From Xenorhabdus doucetiae (GTDB taxonomy: Bacteria; Pseudomonadota; Gammaproteobacteria; Enterobacterales; Enterobacteriaceae): a stretch of DNA of 64,000 nucleotides. Location: positions 1,922,001 through 1,986,000 of the forward strand of contig NZ_FO704550.1 in the NCBI RefSeq assembly GCF_000968195.1, given 5' to 3'. The notes below the pieces were generated by a model that saw nothing but the letters and a program-made list of their open reading frames with translations, was not told the origin of the DNA and made no database searches. The position numbers were made by a program, and so were the translations under genes. Shown piece by piece: positions 47,001 through 53,981 of the stretch; the first letter of the stretch is position 1; every line of letters begins with the position of its first letter.

Positions 47001-47155
47001 CAGATACCGGCCAGCATGACAGCAACCGAACCCATGATGGTTTTGTGCAATCTGTGGTGAATTTTGTGCAGCAATTTGAGCAACAATTTGAGCAACAACA
47101 GGGATGGCAGATAGCCGATAGCCGAAGTACAGCAGGCCGGGGTTTTCTATTTTGA
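41054..47155 (+). CDS. Zinc-ribbon / pseudokinase / SF1 helicase protein, truncated by frameshift
   Basis: A 2,033-residue protein. N-terminal cysteine clusters (CPHC...C...C near 6-35; C...CLQCG near 72-90) look like zinc ribbons. Residues ~115-365 form a Ser/Thr-kinase fold with intact APE and DWWSLG segments, but the catalytic loop reads HRALRPSH (~229) and the DFG site reads EFG (~252), so it is a probable pseudokinase. A long helical middle follows. The superfamily-1 DNA2/NAM7-type helicase (COG1112) spans ~960-1950: Walker A GPPGTGKS at 988-995, DEAS near 1653, late motif NVAITRARK near 1917. The last ~14 residues are out of frame because of a 7-bp duplication at 47110-47123; the lost C-terminus is a nuclease domain (see the remnants). 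It is third in the operon. Confidence 0.88.
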   Translation: MAMMRFCPHCQTERPLTEIFCEGHIGTQPCGWDLSAEPIHESGRRPQQPASTPTVEFVDAELQEHIYACVNGHPMEEGDLMCLQCGADAAEFSAENPAGQDTIPSPAEPIAIGEWLLGERINNSDSPRERYNVTHRETRRQGVLTLYPLGEEPDQSVYNVFRLLPQNHVPALLDTGRQHGRPWHVAEHIPGGSLEAFIIQGDYWQPEEIPQLIREMGQALAAFAEHGLRHRALRPSHLLIRQRSPLDIVIIEFGSACLSEFDLDIVSPLDISRYSAPETLAGGVSAASDWWSLGIILLEQFTRGRCFEQIHTHAFLIQIMTHGVTIPDDLDDNIRILLRGLLTRDRKLRWQWPEVSAWLEGKPVAVPEEINPQQPQHGLKLTLAGQVYSQPALFALKAAETAQWDEALSLLLRGELFSWLAGMSHYESIHPQLRLFADTPELDDNLRLMMTLKVLNPDMPFIYRGEIITPSWLLEHADISYRLINDPLAQLLQKIDTKHWLVQLYHRQQRTRSRAEALEIALDEKILKIYLLITSHSQLIVRWQAHHQLFPDTHHSGLRTLIDRQNLQDEDLILLLGADIGQFIARQTLLDQAGKLARHYRISTFDSKQAEALLQLPRLTLYQQLTERIGDFCRCGIADIDEWAEQFLLTRRLPLEQVIVMLAIAAEQWVVPEKQRYIQQVMQFFTRKITANTQRGSLVRMRLTPSAGRVDLIELDGVQKNDVQKNSAQKNSGRKSAQDLLQHLINRSKNAIAIDSQTLLLTPKVNDRLRVLQAQTELYQRDTGINGLYLGFPFLLIHTQPSQMKPRIAPLFLWPVNLVMNAGLRGVARLQFDNERGAIRLNPALASLNGIPPIKEWQAILDQLLGQAGLTVDSVMEKLSAVMPVTATQLSALPSDAEIEENSSSLYCSAVLFHTSFIGQAIGNDLQQIAGLPIANTALEKALGLSESETSKPVPLKTEERYFVNATDPSQETVVAAARQNRGLLIEGPPGTGKSQTIVNLIADTIGQQKTALVICQKPAALEVVYKRLVACGLINRIVLVHQAQKGRDIIQSVRSQIDELFLREKNGVQTINWGHKRNIAARRMGKYETQLDNYYNGLYQYHEAAGCSYRQLMASLIALRDNSEVCLDLPQLLSLFCSSDAVEATGIIEDIVQVAPVWLAADYENSPLSQLRFFPADDDSCQQFKRDFTGFMQVEAAREQTLTLPDTQITIETLTHHQAALAACKTAFAALSPLTWQQFARWLPLFCNEKGQQPRGQQMISQLAALIARLQQVDISLCDPRLFHLLAKCENPILAQLSLALKEKQQASFWFYLNPFYYARQRQLNAFFATHGINHHPAQYAAFSHSIRAEQTWRLIRNELNQLHQQLEIEACFEPDAFLLLQALENTTDNLRRIADLAQLVVNYPQPAHLLSAISDGQQVGFFQQCLEIETAITRAQAQEKSRTALNALIPYLTSQTQQRFAEAITHQTSLNHDLAVIAAAFPTLKPYLQFSALSENFDEAHWTILAQLRPYADEFSRLSDTVLRQTIKKTLQHYYYLSLSALFERQFPALSTGQDTLDHHVQQLEHTLADLQALNREAFNKGLEYPQISPRRVWEEITRLTGKRARRLREFIEEGKALGLMHLRPVWLMTPDVASQVLPLKAGFFDTVIYDEASQMPIEYALPTLYRGKRMIVSGDEKQMPPSSFFAGSVNDLFNNDEDDDEENDSPEQQQENPQNQWNYRQIGECPDLLHLARAVLPVYTLDIHYRSVYRDLINFSNHAFYEKRLNIPAQHSEKVLNKIKPLSLERINGTYINQTNPDEAEAIVTRLAEIWLEPFENRPSVGIVTFNQKQTQLIQHLLIERTETDTNFHQAYMQETQRREQGEDMSLFVKNVENVQGDERDVILFSTTFGRNKQGAFRRHFGVLGQTGGERRLNVAITRARKQVVIFSSMPLDEISDLLSTYRKPDIPRDFLQGYLTFAHNLTTGQNEHNQALLNRMCRTDTGQHDSNRTHDGFVQSVVNFVQQFEQQFEQQQGWQIADSRSTAGRGFLF
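43205..43249 (+). repeat. In-frame 15-bp tandem repeat, three copies
   Basis: Three consecutive 15-base units (43205-43219, 43220-43234, 43235-43249) each code a (V/A)QKN(D/S) pentapeptide, with a degenerate fourth unit following. The repeat is in frame and forms a charged linker within the helicase protein. Confidence 0.85.
47110..47123 (+). repeat. 7-bp tandem duplication causing the frameshift
   Basis: GATAGCC occurs twice in tandem (47110-47116 and 47117-47123). Removing one copy changes the reading from the short out-of-frame tail to IAEVQQAGVFYFDCIIED, which runs on as a nuclease-like domain. A 12-bp near-repeat (CAATTTGAGCAA) lies just upstream. Confidence 0.9.
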
Positions 47156-47273
47156 TTGCATTATTGAAGATAAACGCAGTGGGCGATATCTCATCGGGCT
47201 GGAATGTGATATGCCGCACCATCCGTTGTTACAGCAGGCAAGGGCGCGGGAAATATGGCGCTCATCCGTGTTA
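47124..47273 (+). pseudogene. Remnant of C-terminal nuclease domain, part 1
   Basis: Read in the frame starting GAA at 47124, this stretch codes EVQQAGVFYFDCIIED, then RSGRYLIGLECDMPHH, then ARAREIWRSSVL. This matches the restriction-endonuclease-like (Vsr/MTES_1575 type) domain at the end of many COG1112 helicases, with the acidic residues of FD and LECD as likely metal ligands. It is out of frame with the helicase because of the 7-bp duplication, and is cut by the IS element at 47274. Confidence 0.85.
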
Positions 47274-48376
47274 TACCAATCGCCATTGAAGATGCTTGAT
47301 TTCTTATCCAAACCCGATCATGCTTGCAATCATGAAAATTCATCTGACACCAGAACAAAAACGTGCCCTCGAATTGATGCATGATACCACTCGTGATAGT
47401 CGAGTCTGTGATCGCATCAAGGCCGTGCTTTTGGCGTCAGAGGGCTGGACAGCTCAGATGATTGCTCAGGCCTTACGTATTCATGAAACTACGGTAAGCC
47501 GTCACCTAAAAGATTTCATCGCGCAGGAAAAACTCACCCCCGAAAATGGCGGTTCTGAAAGCCATCTCTCTGCCAAACAAACCGCCGATCTGGTTGATTA
47601 TTTGACGGCAAATTTGCTGCATACGACCGCTCAAATTGTGGATTATGTACGAGCTCGTTGGCAGGTGTCTTTCAGCGTGGGAGGCATGACGAAATGGCTT
47701 CACCGACAAGGTTTCAGCTACAAAAAGCCAAAGGGCGTTCCTCATAAATTCGATGCGGATAAGCAGCAACAATTTATTGATGACTACCAGTCTCTGAAAG
47801 ACCGGGCAGGTCAGAATGAACCTATCCTATTTATTGATGCGGTGCATCCTTCGCAGTCCACAAAGCTCAGCTATGGTTGGATGAAAGCGGGGAAAAATCA
47901 GGTAAAAGTGGTCGAAACCACCGGCAGTCGTACCCGTCTCAATCTTCTGGGCGCCCTCAATTTACAACGAATTGAAGACACCGTGATCCGTGAATACCCG
48001 AGTATCAATGCCGAAAATATCGCGTATTTTTTCGGCGCTATTAGAGAAACTTACCCACTTTCGCAAAAAATTCATATTATTCTGGATGGGGCGGGTTACC
48101 ACCGGGCAGAATTGGTGAAAGAGGTGGCATATGTCCTTAATATTGAACTGCATTACCTACCGCCTTACAGCCCAAACCTCAATCCAATAGAGCGATTGTG
48201 GAAGTATATGAATGAGCAAGTACGTAACAATGTTTATTTTCCGGATGCGAAGACATTCCGTGAAACCCTTCGTCACTTTTTTCATGTCACTTTGCCAGAA
48301 AAAGCGAAAGAACTCACGACTAGACTGACTGACAACTTTCAGATTTTAAAACCTGCATCTTCAAGTTAGATTGGTA
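47274..48376 (+). mobile_element. IS630-family insertion sequence, complete
   Basis: An 1,103-bp element. The left end TACCAATC...TTGAAGATGC (47274 onward) is mirrored by the right end read from 48376, with four mismatched bases in the middle of the ~22-bp inverted repeats. The target duplication is TA (47272-47273 and 48377-48378), as expected for IS630/Tc1-mariner elements. It carries one intact transposase and lies inside the nuclease part of the helicase gene. Confidence 0.92.
47332..48369 (+). CDS. IS630-family transposase
   Basis: A 345-residue DDE transposase. An N-terminal helix-turn-helix region (AQALRIHETTVSRHLKDF, ~45-65) precedes the catalytic acids: D in LFIDAVHPS (~165), D in ILDGAGYH (~250) and E in PNLNPIERLW (~290). 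I chose ATG 47332 (MKIHLTPEQKRAL) over the ATG-like frame opening at 47296. It appears intact and possibly active. Confidence 0.9.
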   Translation: MKIHLTPEQKRALELMHDTTRDSRVCDRIKAVLLASEGWTAQMIAQALRIHETTVSRHLKDFIAQEKLTPENGGSESHLSAKQTADLVDYLTANLLHTTAQIVDYVRARWQVSFSVGGMTKWLHRQGFSYKKPKGVPHKFDADKQQQFIDDYQSLKDRAGQNEPILFIDAVHPSQSTKLSYGWMKAGKNQVKVVETTGSRTRLNLLGALNLQRIEDTVIREYPSINAENIAYFFGAIRETYPLSQKIHIILDGAGYHRAELVKEVAYVLNIELHYLPPYSPNLNPIERLWKYMNEQVRNNVYFPDAKTFRETLRHFFHVTLPEKAKELTTRLTDNFQILKPASSS

Positions 48377-48498
48377 TAAAACAGGTGGTTCCGGCTCGTC
48401 ATCGGGTTTCTGTTACGGAATGGTTTCATCAGCCGGATATTGCACAACAGAAGTTGGTTTCAGCGATTACACAAGCCTTCTTAACCCATAATCGATAG
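48377..48498 (+). pseudogene. Remnant of C-terminal nuclease domain, part 2
   Basis: Directly after the IS element the sequence codes KQVVPARHRVSVTEWFHQP and continues to a TAG at 48496-48498. This is the usual end of the Vsr-like domain (HRxxxTxWF). Deleting the IS and one TA joins TTA-AAA-CAG in the frame of part 1 without any stop, so the two remnants were one reading frame before insertion. Confidence 0.85.
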
Positions 48499-48506
48499 GA
48501 ATTATT

Positions 48507-49844
48507 ATGAGTTCATCCCTACATACGGTCAGGATCAGAGAACAATACTTGATGACATGCCGACGTGCACATGCCAGATTAAAGCCGCTTTATCAGCGCT
48601 GGCAGCATATCAGTCAGCAGCTTGCCAATACGGATGAGGCCAGAAATCAGTTGTTCTCACAGCAATTTCAGGCATTAAACACGCGTCTGGAACAGGAGGC
48701 TGTTTCTATGTTACCCGGTAATAAAATCTCATCCGGCAAAATAGAAACTCTGCAACGCCATATTGAGAAATTTACGCAGGATATTCAAGCAGAGACAGCC
48801 CTGTTACAGGCTGAATTACTGGAAAAACAGACTGAAGAAGCACGAAAACGCCATCATCGCAGCAAAAATCTGACATTCTTAAGCGGGCTTCTTGAAGGCA
48901 AGTTAGCAGACAATCATCCGTTGAATGCGGCATTAGCATTGGCGGCTAAAACGCCATCCCACCTGACAGAAGAGCAATCGGCATTATTATCTTCATTGCT
49001 GGCTGAACAAAGTGCGGATCTGCAACGAGACTGGCAGGTACCCACAACGCCTGATCCGAAAACGGCCGTTCAGTTCGGGCAGATAGAAGCCATGATCATC
49101 AAACTGGGAATTCTTGATAACCAGCGCGATCTCTCGCCATTTCAGGCACAATATCAAACGGTTTTATCGCTAAAAGATGAGATACAAAGGCAGCTTAGAG
49201 CCGATTCGCTGATTTTTGCGCTGTCAGCGCAAATTCATCAGGAACAGCGTTTGCAGGATCTTCGTACTCAGTTGGCGGTAGCAATCGCGGAGTTGGAGAG
49301 TTTGGATGATAAAGAGGCAATTACCCTCGCTCGTGAAGCTGACAGCGCGGCGCAGCAAAGCTCGCTTTCCGAGGTAACAGACCATCTGGAACGGGTTAAT
49401 GAGGCGATTTTCCGGATAGAACGACGTATTATCGCGGCTGAACGCCGCAATGTTGTGTTGGAAGGTTTACGTGAGTTAGGTTATCAGGTGAACGAAAATG
49501 CGGTTAATGCGTGGCTGACTGACGGGCAGGTGGTCGTTTCTCATCCATCAACGCCGGATTATGGTTTAGAGCTGGGTACCGGTGGTGAAGAAAGTGCGCG
49601 TTTTCAGGCCAGAACTGTGGCATTTTCAGAAGAAAGAGATACCCGCCGTGATAAAGATATTGATGCTATCTGGTGCCATCAACACCATCAGTTGCAGGAA
49701 AATTTGGCAAAATCCGGTGCGGAACTGACGATTGATAAAGCATTACCTCCCGGCAGCGGCAAAATGAAAGTCAGGGAACAAACCGATGCTGCCCGGCAGC
49801 AACGTGTGGTAAGCCATAATAAGGTGCAGATGCATAAGGGGTAA
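48507..49844 (+). CDS. Helical coiled-coil protein of the AAA+/radical-SAM/helicase operon
   Basis: A 445-residue protein not recognised as any named family. It is predicted to be mostly alpha-helical with long heptad-like stretches (about 20-100 and 230-325, rich in Gln, Glu, Leu and Arg) and a more compact C-terminal region around 330-445. No signal peptide, membrane segment or catalytic motif is visible. It starts eight bases after the TAG that would end the intact helicase gene and has a GGAA-type ribosome site, so it was the fourth member of that operon. The IS insertion may now affect its transcription. Confidence 0.75.
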   Translation: MSSSLHTVRIREQYLMTCRRAHARLKPLYQRWQHISQQLANTDEARNQLFSQQFQALNTRLEQEAVSMLPGNKISSGKIETLQRHIEKFTQDIQAETALLQAELLEKQTEEARKRHHRSKNLTFLSGLLEGKLADNHPLNAALALAAKTPSHLTEEQSALLSSLLAEQSADLQRDWQVPTTPDPKTAVQFGQIEAMIIKLGILDNQRDLSPFQAQYQTVLSLKDEIQRQLRADSLIFALSAQIHQEQRLQDLRTQLAVAIAELESLDDKEAITLAREADSAAQQSSLSEVTDHLERVNEAIFRIERRIIAAERRNVVLEGLRELGYQVNENAVNAWLTDGQVVVSHPSTPDYGLELGTGGEESARFQARTVAFSEERDTRRDKDIDAIWCHQHHQLQENLAKSGAELTIDKALPPGSGKMKVREQTDAARQQRVVSHNKVQMHKG

Positions 49845-50023
49845 GGGTGGTGACAGATGGCGTGAGCTGGGAATTATCTCAGGTGGTTATGGATAAGCTA
49901 ATATTATGTATTTAGGATTGCAATCACAGACCTTCCTATAAGGAGCTTAAAACGCTGTTGCCACATGTATATATAACTTTATGAATGTAAACCAATCTAT
50001 GCTAAGCAACTAGAGAAATAACA

Positions 50024-50524
50024 ATGATAGACGAGAAGCCAAAGTATGATTTTACAATCAAAAATATAAATGAAATTGAATTGGATAATTTTGAACGTTC
50101 TCCACTTTATGCATCTCGTGGGGGATCTCTGACAGAGGGTACTCTGGCTTGTAAGCTTGGTGCTTCTGTTGATTGTGTCCCCGCTGGAAAACGCGCAGTA
50201 CCGTATCATTTCCATCATTCACAGGAGGAGATGTTCATTATTATCAGTGGATCTGGAACACTCCGTATCGCTGATAACATGATCCCTATCAAAGAAGGGG
50301 ATGTTATTTGCATACCTGCGGGAGAGCAATACCCACACCAAATTATCAATACGTCCGATGGATTATTACGTTATCTTTCTATAAGTACGATGGAAAGTCC
50401 TGAAATATGTGAATATCCTGATTCAAACAAATACTTAGCCAAATCGAATATAAATGGGGTTGATAAATTTAGTGTTATAAATTTTCTGAGCAAGGATGTT
50501 GATTATTGGGAAAACGAACCATAG
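50024..50524 (+). CDS. Cupin-domain protein
   Basis: A 166-residue single-domain cupin. Motif 1 is HFHHSQEEMFIIISGSG, giving two His and one Glu as metal ligands (~67-72), and motif 2 is IPAGEQYPHQIIN with the further His. Such proteins bind a metal and act as small dioxygenases, isomerases or sensors; the substrate is unknown. It is separated from both neighbours by more than 150 bases and looks monocistronic. Confidence 0.8.
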   Translation: MIDEKPKYDFTIKNINEIELDNFERSPLYASRGGSLTEGTLACKLGASVDCVPAGKRAVPYHFHHSQEEMFIIISGSGTLRIADNMIPIKEGDVICIPAGEQYPHQIINTSDGLLRYLSISTMESPEICEYPDSNKYLAKSNINGVDKFSVINFLSKDVDYWENEP

Positions 50525-50918
50525 TTGCAGGCTAAGTAACCCCAGAAAAAACACAAAGGTCACAGGTTGTTTTCTCAACGAGTATTACTGATAAAACAGC
50601 CTCATTAATCAAACCGTATAATAGTTAGTGCGGCGATTTAGCGCATTATGACGCTGAAATTAATCGCTAACGGTATCCAACCGAAAAATTCATCACCAAT
50701 AATCCATTTGCAACAGTGCAATAATACGAACATATAAAATCCTCGATCCTACTCACAGATTCAAACTTTTTTCCTGATGGAAACGCTGAAAGTTACATGT
50801 ATGTATCTGTGTTTTCATGTGTTTTTACATTTTTGCTACAAATTTGACAATAATATAACCATTAAATATATTAAATCATAGGTTATGTTTTATACGTTTA
50901 ATCCATCAGGAGGTCACC
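50525..50918. other. Intergenic region before the amine-catabolism operon
   Basis: About 390 bases without a gene. It holds an imperfect dyad around 50633-50673 (GCGATTTAGCG...AATCGC) that could be a regulator site or terminator, and the promoter at 50844-50872. Nothing else was recognised. Confidence 0.55.
50844..50872 (+). promoter_or_regulatory. Near-consensus sigma-70 promoter of the dehydrogenase operon
   Basis: TTGACA at 50844-50849 and TATATT at 50867-50872 are separated by exactly 17 bases. The ATG of the dehydrogenase is 47 bases after the -10 box, with AGGAGGT at 50908-50914 as a strong ribosome site. Regulation by the GntR protein encoded downstream is likely but no operator can be named. 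Confidence 0.75.
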
Positions 50919-52349
50919 ATGCCGATACCCACGCTCAGGCATTTCATTCAGGGTCAGTATATTGAGTCTAAAGGTTCCGAATATTTTGATCTGGTCAGCC
51001 CGGTCACGGGTCAATTTTATGCGCGTTCTCCGAACGCAGCCGTGGCGGAGGTTGATGCGGCTTATGCAGCGGCTAAAGCCGCATCTAAAATATGGGGACG
51101 AAGCACCCCTTCGGCACGTCAGCAGGCGTTGCTGGCGCTGGCTGATGCGGTGGAAAAAAATGCGGATCGTCTGATTGAGGCGCAAAGCCGCAATACCGGG
51201 CAGCTCAAGCATTTGATTGCTTCCGAAGAGGTTGCGACGTCGGTGGATCATATCCGCTTTTTCGCCGGAGCCGCTCGTTTTCTGGAAGGCAAGGCCACGG
51301 CTGAATATCTTCCTGAGATGACCACCAGTATTCGGCGTGAACCATTGGGCGTAGTGGGGCAAGTTACCCCGTGGAACTATCCGCTGATGATGGCGGTATG
51401 GAAGATAGCCCCTGCGCTGGCAGCCGGTAATACCGTGGTGCTTAAACCGAGCGATACCACGCCGGAGAGTACCCTGTTGCTGGCTGAACTGGCCGCGCCA
51501 TTCTTCCCCGCCGGGGCTTTCAACGTGGTACTGGGTAATGCCAGCGCGGGCGCTTTGGTTGTTTCACACAAAACGCCGGCGATGGTTTCTATCACGGGTT
51601 CCGTGCGTGCCGGCTTGCAGGTGGCCTCTTCGGCGGCGGCGAATCTCACCAGAGCGCATTTGGAGTTGGGGGGTAAAGCACCGGTGGTGGTTTTTGCCGA
51701 TGCGGATATCGATAAAGCTGTGGAGGTCATTGCTACCGCAGGGTACTTCAACGCCGGTCAGGACTGTACGGCAGCTTCGCGCGTGCTGGTGCATGAATCC
51801 GTTTACGATAATTTCGTCACTAAACTGGTGGCGGCCGCTAAGGCTACCCGTTTTGGTGATCCGGATGATAAAGAGGCGCTGTATGGGCCGTTGAATAATA
51901 TTCGCCAGTTGGAGCAGGTCAAAGGGTTTATTGCGCGTCTGCCCGCCCATGCCCGTATCGAAACCGGCGGCCGTCAGGCCGATCGTGCGGGATATTACTT
52001 TGAGCCAACGGTAATTACCGGTTTGGAACAGCACGATGAAATGATTCAGACTGAGGTTTTTGGCCCGGTGATCACTGTGCAGGAGTTCCAAACCGAACAG
52101 GAAGCTATCGAAAAAGCGAACGATGTGAAATACGGGTTGGCCTCCAGTGTCTGGACCCGCGACCACGGCCGCGCGTTGCGTTTGTCGCGTGAGCTTGATT
52201 TTGGCACGGTCTGGATTAACACCCACATTCCTCTGACGGCAGAGGCACCGCATGGCGGCTTTAAGGACTCTGGATACGGTAAGGATCTGTCGGCTTATGG
52301 TTTTGAAGAATATACCCGCATCAAACATGTGATGAGTTCCAACGACTAA
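50919..52349 (+). CDS. Aldehyde dehydrogenase, aminobutyraldehyde/betaine type
   Basis: A 476-residue NAD(P)-dependent aldehyde dehydrogenase. Catalytic residues are visible: N153 in TPWNYP, E249 in LELGGK and the nucleophile C283 in AGQDCTAAS. The GQDCTA context and the partners (a GABA aminotransferase and a PuuB-like oxidase) point to 4-aminobutyraldehyde or a similar amino-aldehyde, as in PatD/PrrC/PuuC, but the substrate cannot be fixed by eye. It is the first gene of the operon. Confidence 0.85.
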   Translation: MPIPTLRHFIQGQYIESKGSEYFDLVSPVTGQFYARSPNAAVAEVDAAYAAAKAASKIWGRSTPSARQQALLALADAVEKNADRLIEAQSRNTGQLKHLIASEEVATSVDHIRFFAGAARFLEGKATAEYLPEMTTSIRREPLGVVGQVTPWNYPLMMAVWKIAPALAAGNTVVLKPSDTTPESTLLLAELAAPFFPAGAFNVVLGNASAGALVVSHKTPAMVSITGSVRAGLQVASSAAANLTRAHLELGGKAPVVVFADADIDKAVEVIATAGYFNAGQDCTAASRVLVHESVYDNFVTKLVAAAKATRFGDPDDKEALYGPLNNIRQLEQVKGFIARLPAHARIETGGRQADRAGYYFEPTVITGLEQHDEMIQTEVFGPVITVQEFQTEQEAIEKANDVKYGLASSVWTRDHGRALRLSRELDFGTVWINTHIPLTAEAPHGGFKDSGYGKDLSAYGFEEYTRIKHVMSSND

Positions 52350-52364
52350 AACAGGATATCCATA

Positions 52365-53138
52365 ATGAATCAAAATAGATCCTTAAGTGATCTGGTGTCG
52401 CGCGCGCACGACGAACTGTTTACTGAGCGTGATGTGGGAGCACTTGAGCGTTATTTCGCACCGAATTTCATTGAACATTCCCCGTTGGTCAAAGAGGGGC
52501 TTGCCGGGCTGCGTGAGTTGGTTCAGACACATCCTGAACTGCGCCATGAAACACATCGTGTCCTACAGGATGGTGATTTGGTGGCTATCCACGGCCGTTT
52601 TATCGGATTAGACGATCAGCCGTTGGTCGGTTTCGATCTGTATCGGGTTGCCGATGGCTTAATCGTAGAGCATTGGGATGGCTTAGTGCCACAGTCCGCG
52701 CCTAATGCCAGCGGCCGAACGCAGTTAGATGGCCCGACTGAAATCAACCCTAGCCATGACAGAGAGAAGAACCGCGAACGGGTAGTTAACTTTTTCACCC
52801 GTACCCTGATTGAAGGGCACTATGATGAATTTGGCAACTACACCAATGGTGAAGCGTTTCGCCAACACAGCCCCGATATTGCCGATGGTACGGCTGCGCT
52901 TATTGCGTTTCTTAAGCAACTCCGGGAGGAAGGGCGGGGTCTGCATTATGCCAAAATCCACCGTACCGTCGCTGACGGGCAGTTTGTCCTGAGCCATTCC
53001 GAGGGGAGTATTGCCGGGGCACGTCACAGTTACTTTGAGCTATGGCGCATTGAGAACGGCAAAGTGGCTGAGCTTTGGGATGCGATTACTCCAGTACCGG
53101 AAGATGCGCAAGCGCTGCATCGTCACGGCATTTTTTAG
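52365..53138 (+). CDS. Tandem SnoaL-like (NTF2 superfamily) protein
   Basis: A 257-residue protein built of two related SnoaL-like halves: residues ~8-115 (RYFAPNFIEHSPLVKEGLAG ... FDLYRVADGLIVEHWDGL) and ~130-250 (GEAFRQHSPDIADGTAAL ... FELWRIENGKVAELWDAI). The family includes small hydrolases, isomerases and binding proteins. A two-domain fusion in an amine-catabolism operon has no assigned role. It begins 15 bases after the dehydrogenase stop. Confidence 0.8.
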   Translation: MNQNRSLSDLVSRAHDELFTERDVGALERYFAPNFIEHSPLVKEGLAGLRELVQTHPELRHETHRVLQDGDLVAIHGRFIGLDDQPLVGFDLYRVADGLIVEHWDGLVPQSAPNASGRTQLDGPTEINPSHDREKNRERVVNFFTRTLIEGHYDEFGNYTNGEAFRQHSPDIADGTAALIAFLKQLREEGRGLHYAKIHRTVADGQFVLSHSEGSIAGARHSYFELWRIENGKVAELWDAITPVPEDAQALHRHGIF

Positions 53139-53190
53139 CGTTGTTTGCAGACAGGCTGAATCTTATGTTATGTCAGCCAGGAATTAGAGA

Positions 53191-53946
53191 ATGACAGCAT
53201 ATTCCATCATCTATGCACCACTTGATCAGGCGACCCGAACCGAACAGGTTGTGGAACGTTTAAGTAACGCAATTATCTCCGGGATATTACAGACGGATGA
53301 GCAGTTGCCTAACGAAAACGCGTTGTCACGGTTGTTAGGAGTGTCACCGGTCACTGTTCGCGATGCCCTGAATACGCTGCGTGCCAGACAGTTAATCGAT
53401 ACCCGGCGCGGACGTCATGGCGGAAGTTTTGTGTGCCAGGTTTCTGTTGAAACAATGCGGAAATATCACCCGTTGCGGCTGATGGCTTCAGGCGAATTGG
53501 CGGATTTCAGCGAGTTTCACTGTGCCGTGATCGGCCACAGCGCAAGACTGGCGGCTCAACGTTCAACGCCGGGCGAACTGAGTAAACTTGGGCAACTGAT
53601 TGACAGCTTTGCGGCTGCGACGCAACCGGATGCCCGCATACAGACAGATATGCGCTGTTTATTAACTCTGGCATCCCAGTCTCAGTCGGCGAGGCTTGCC
53701 AATCAGGAGCTGGAGATTCAGGCCGAATGGACCCCTTTGATCGTGCTTTTATACCGGGAGGATGCCATTCACCGCGAGGTTGCGGCTATCTGGCGTAGCC
53801 TCTTGGCTGCTCTGTATACAGGGGATGACCTAGCCTGTTACCAGTTAGCACAAAAGATGATTACTCAAATTACTGACCACCTGCTTGAATGCAAATTGCG
53901 TGTGGATACTGATACGTCATTCTTGCAGGGGTCTGATCACGAGTAA
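53191..53946 (+). CDS. GntR-family transcriptional regulator (FadR-like)
   Basis: A 251-residue regulator with an N-terminal winged helix (~18-80: LSNAIISGILQTDEQLPNEN, then VSPVTVRDALNTLRARQLI) and an all-helical C-terminal FCD-type sensing domain. It is embedded in the operon between metabolic genes, so autoregulation with the cluster is probable. Its effector would be an amine, GABA or an aldehyde (inference). Confidence 0.9.
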   Translation: MTAYSIIYAPLDQATRTEQVVERLSNAIISGILQTDEQLPNENALSRLLGVSPVTVRDALNTLRARQLIDTRRGRHGGSFVCQVSVETMRKYHPLRLMASGELADFSEFHCAVIGHSARLAAQRSTPGELSKLGQLIDSFAAATQPDARIQTDMRCLLTLASQSQSARLANQELEIQAEWTPLIVLLYREDAIHREVAAIWRSLLAALYTGDDLACYQLAQKMITQITDHLLECKLRVDTDTSFLQGSDHE

Positions 53947-53981
53947 TGCAGTTGTATTTATCTCAGGAGAGGGAGAGACAT

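Noticed and set aside
41054..47155. Calling the operon a Mokosh defence system
   Set aside because: A kinase-like domain fused to a helicase recalls MkoA, but there is no phospholipase-D partner or domain, and the AAA+ and radical-SAM genes are not part of that system.
50633..50673. Riboswitch or operator at the imperfect dyad before the dehydrogenase operon
   Set aside because: The pairing is short and interrupted, and lies upstream of the promoter; no known motif could be matched by eye.
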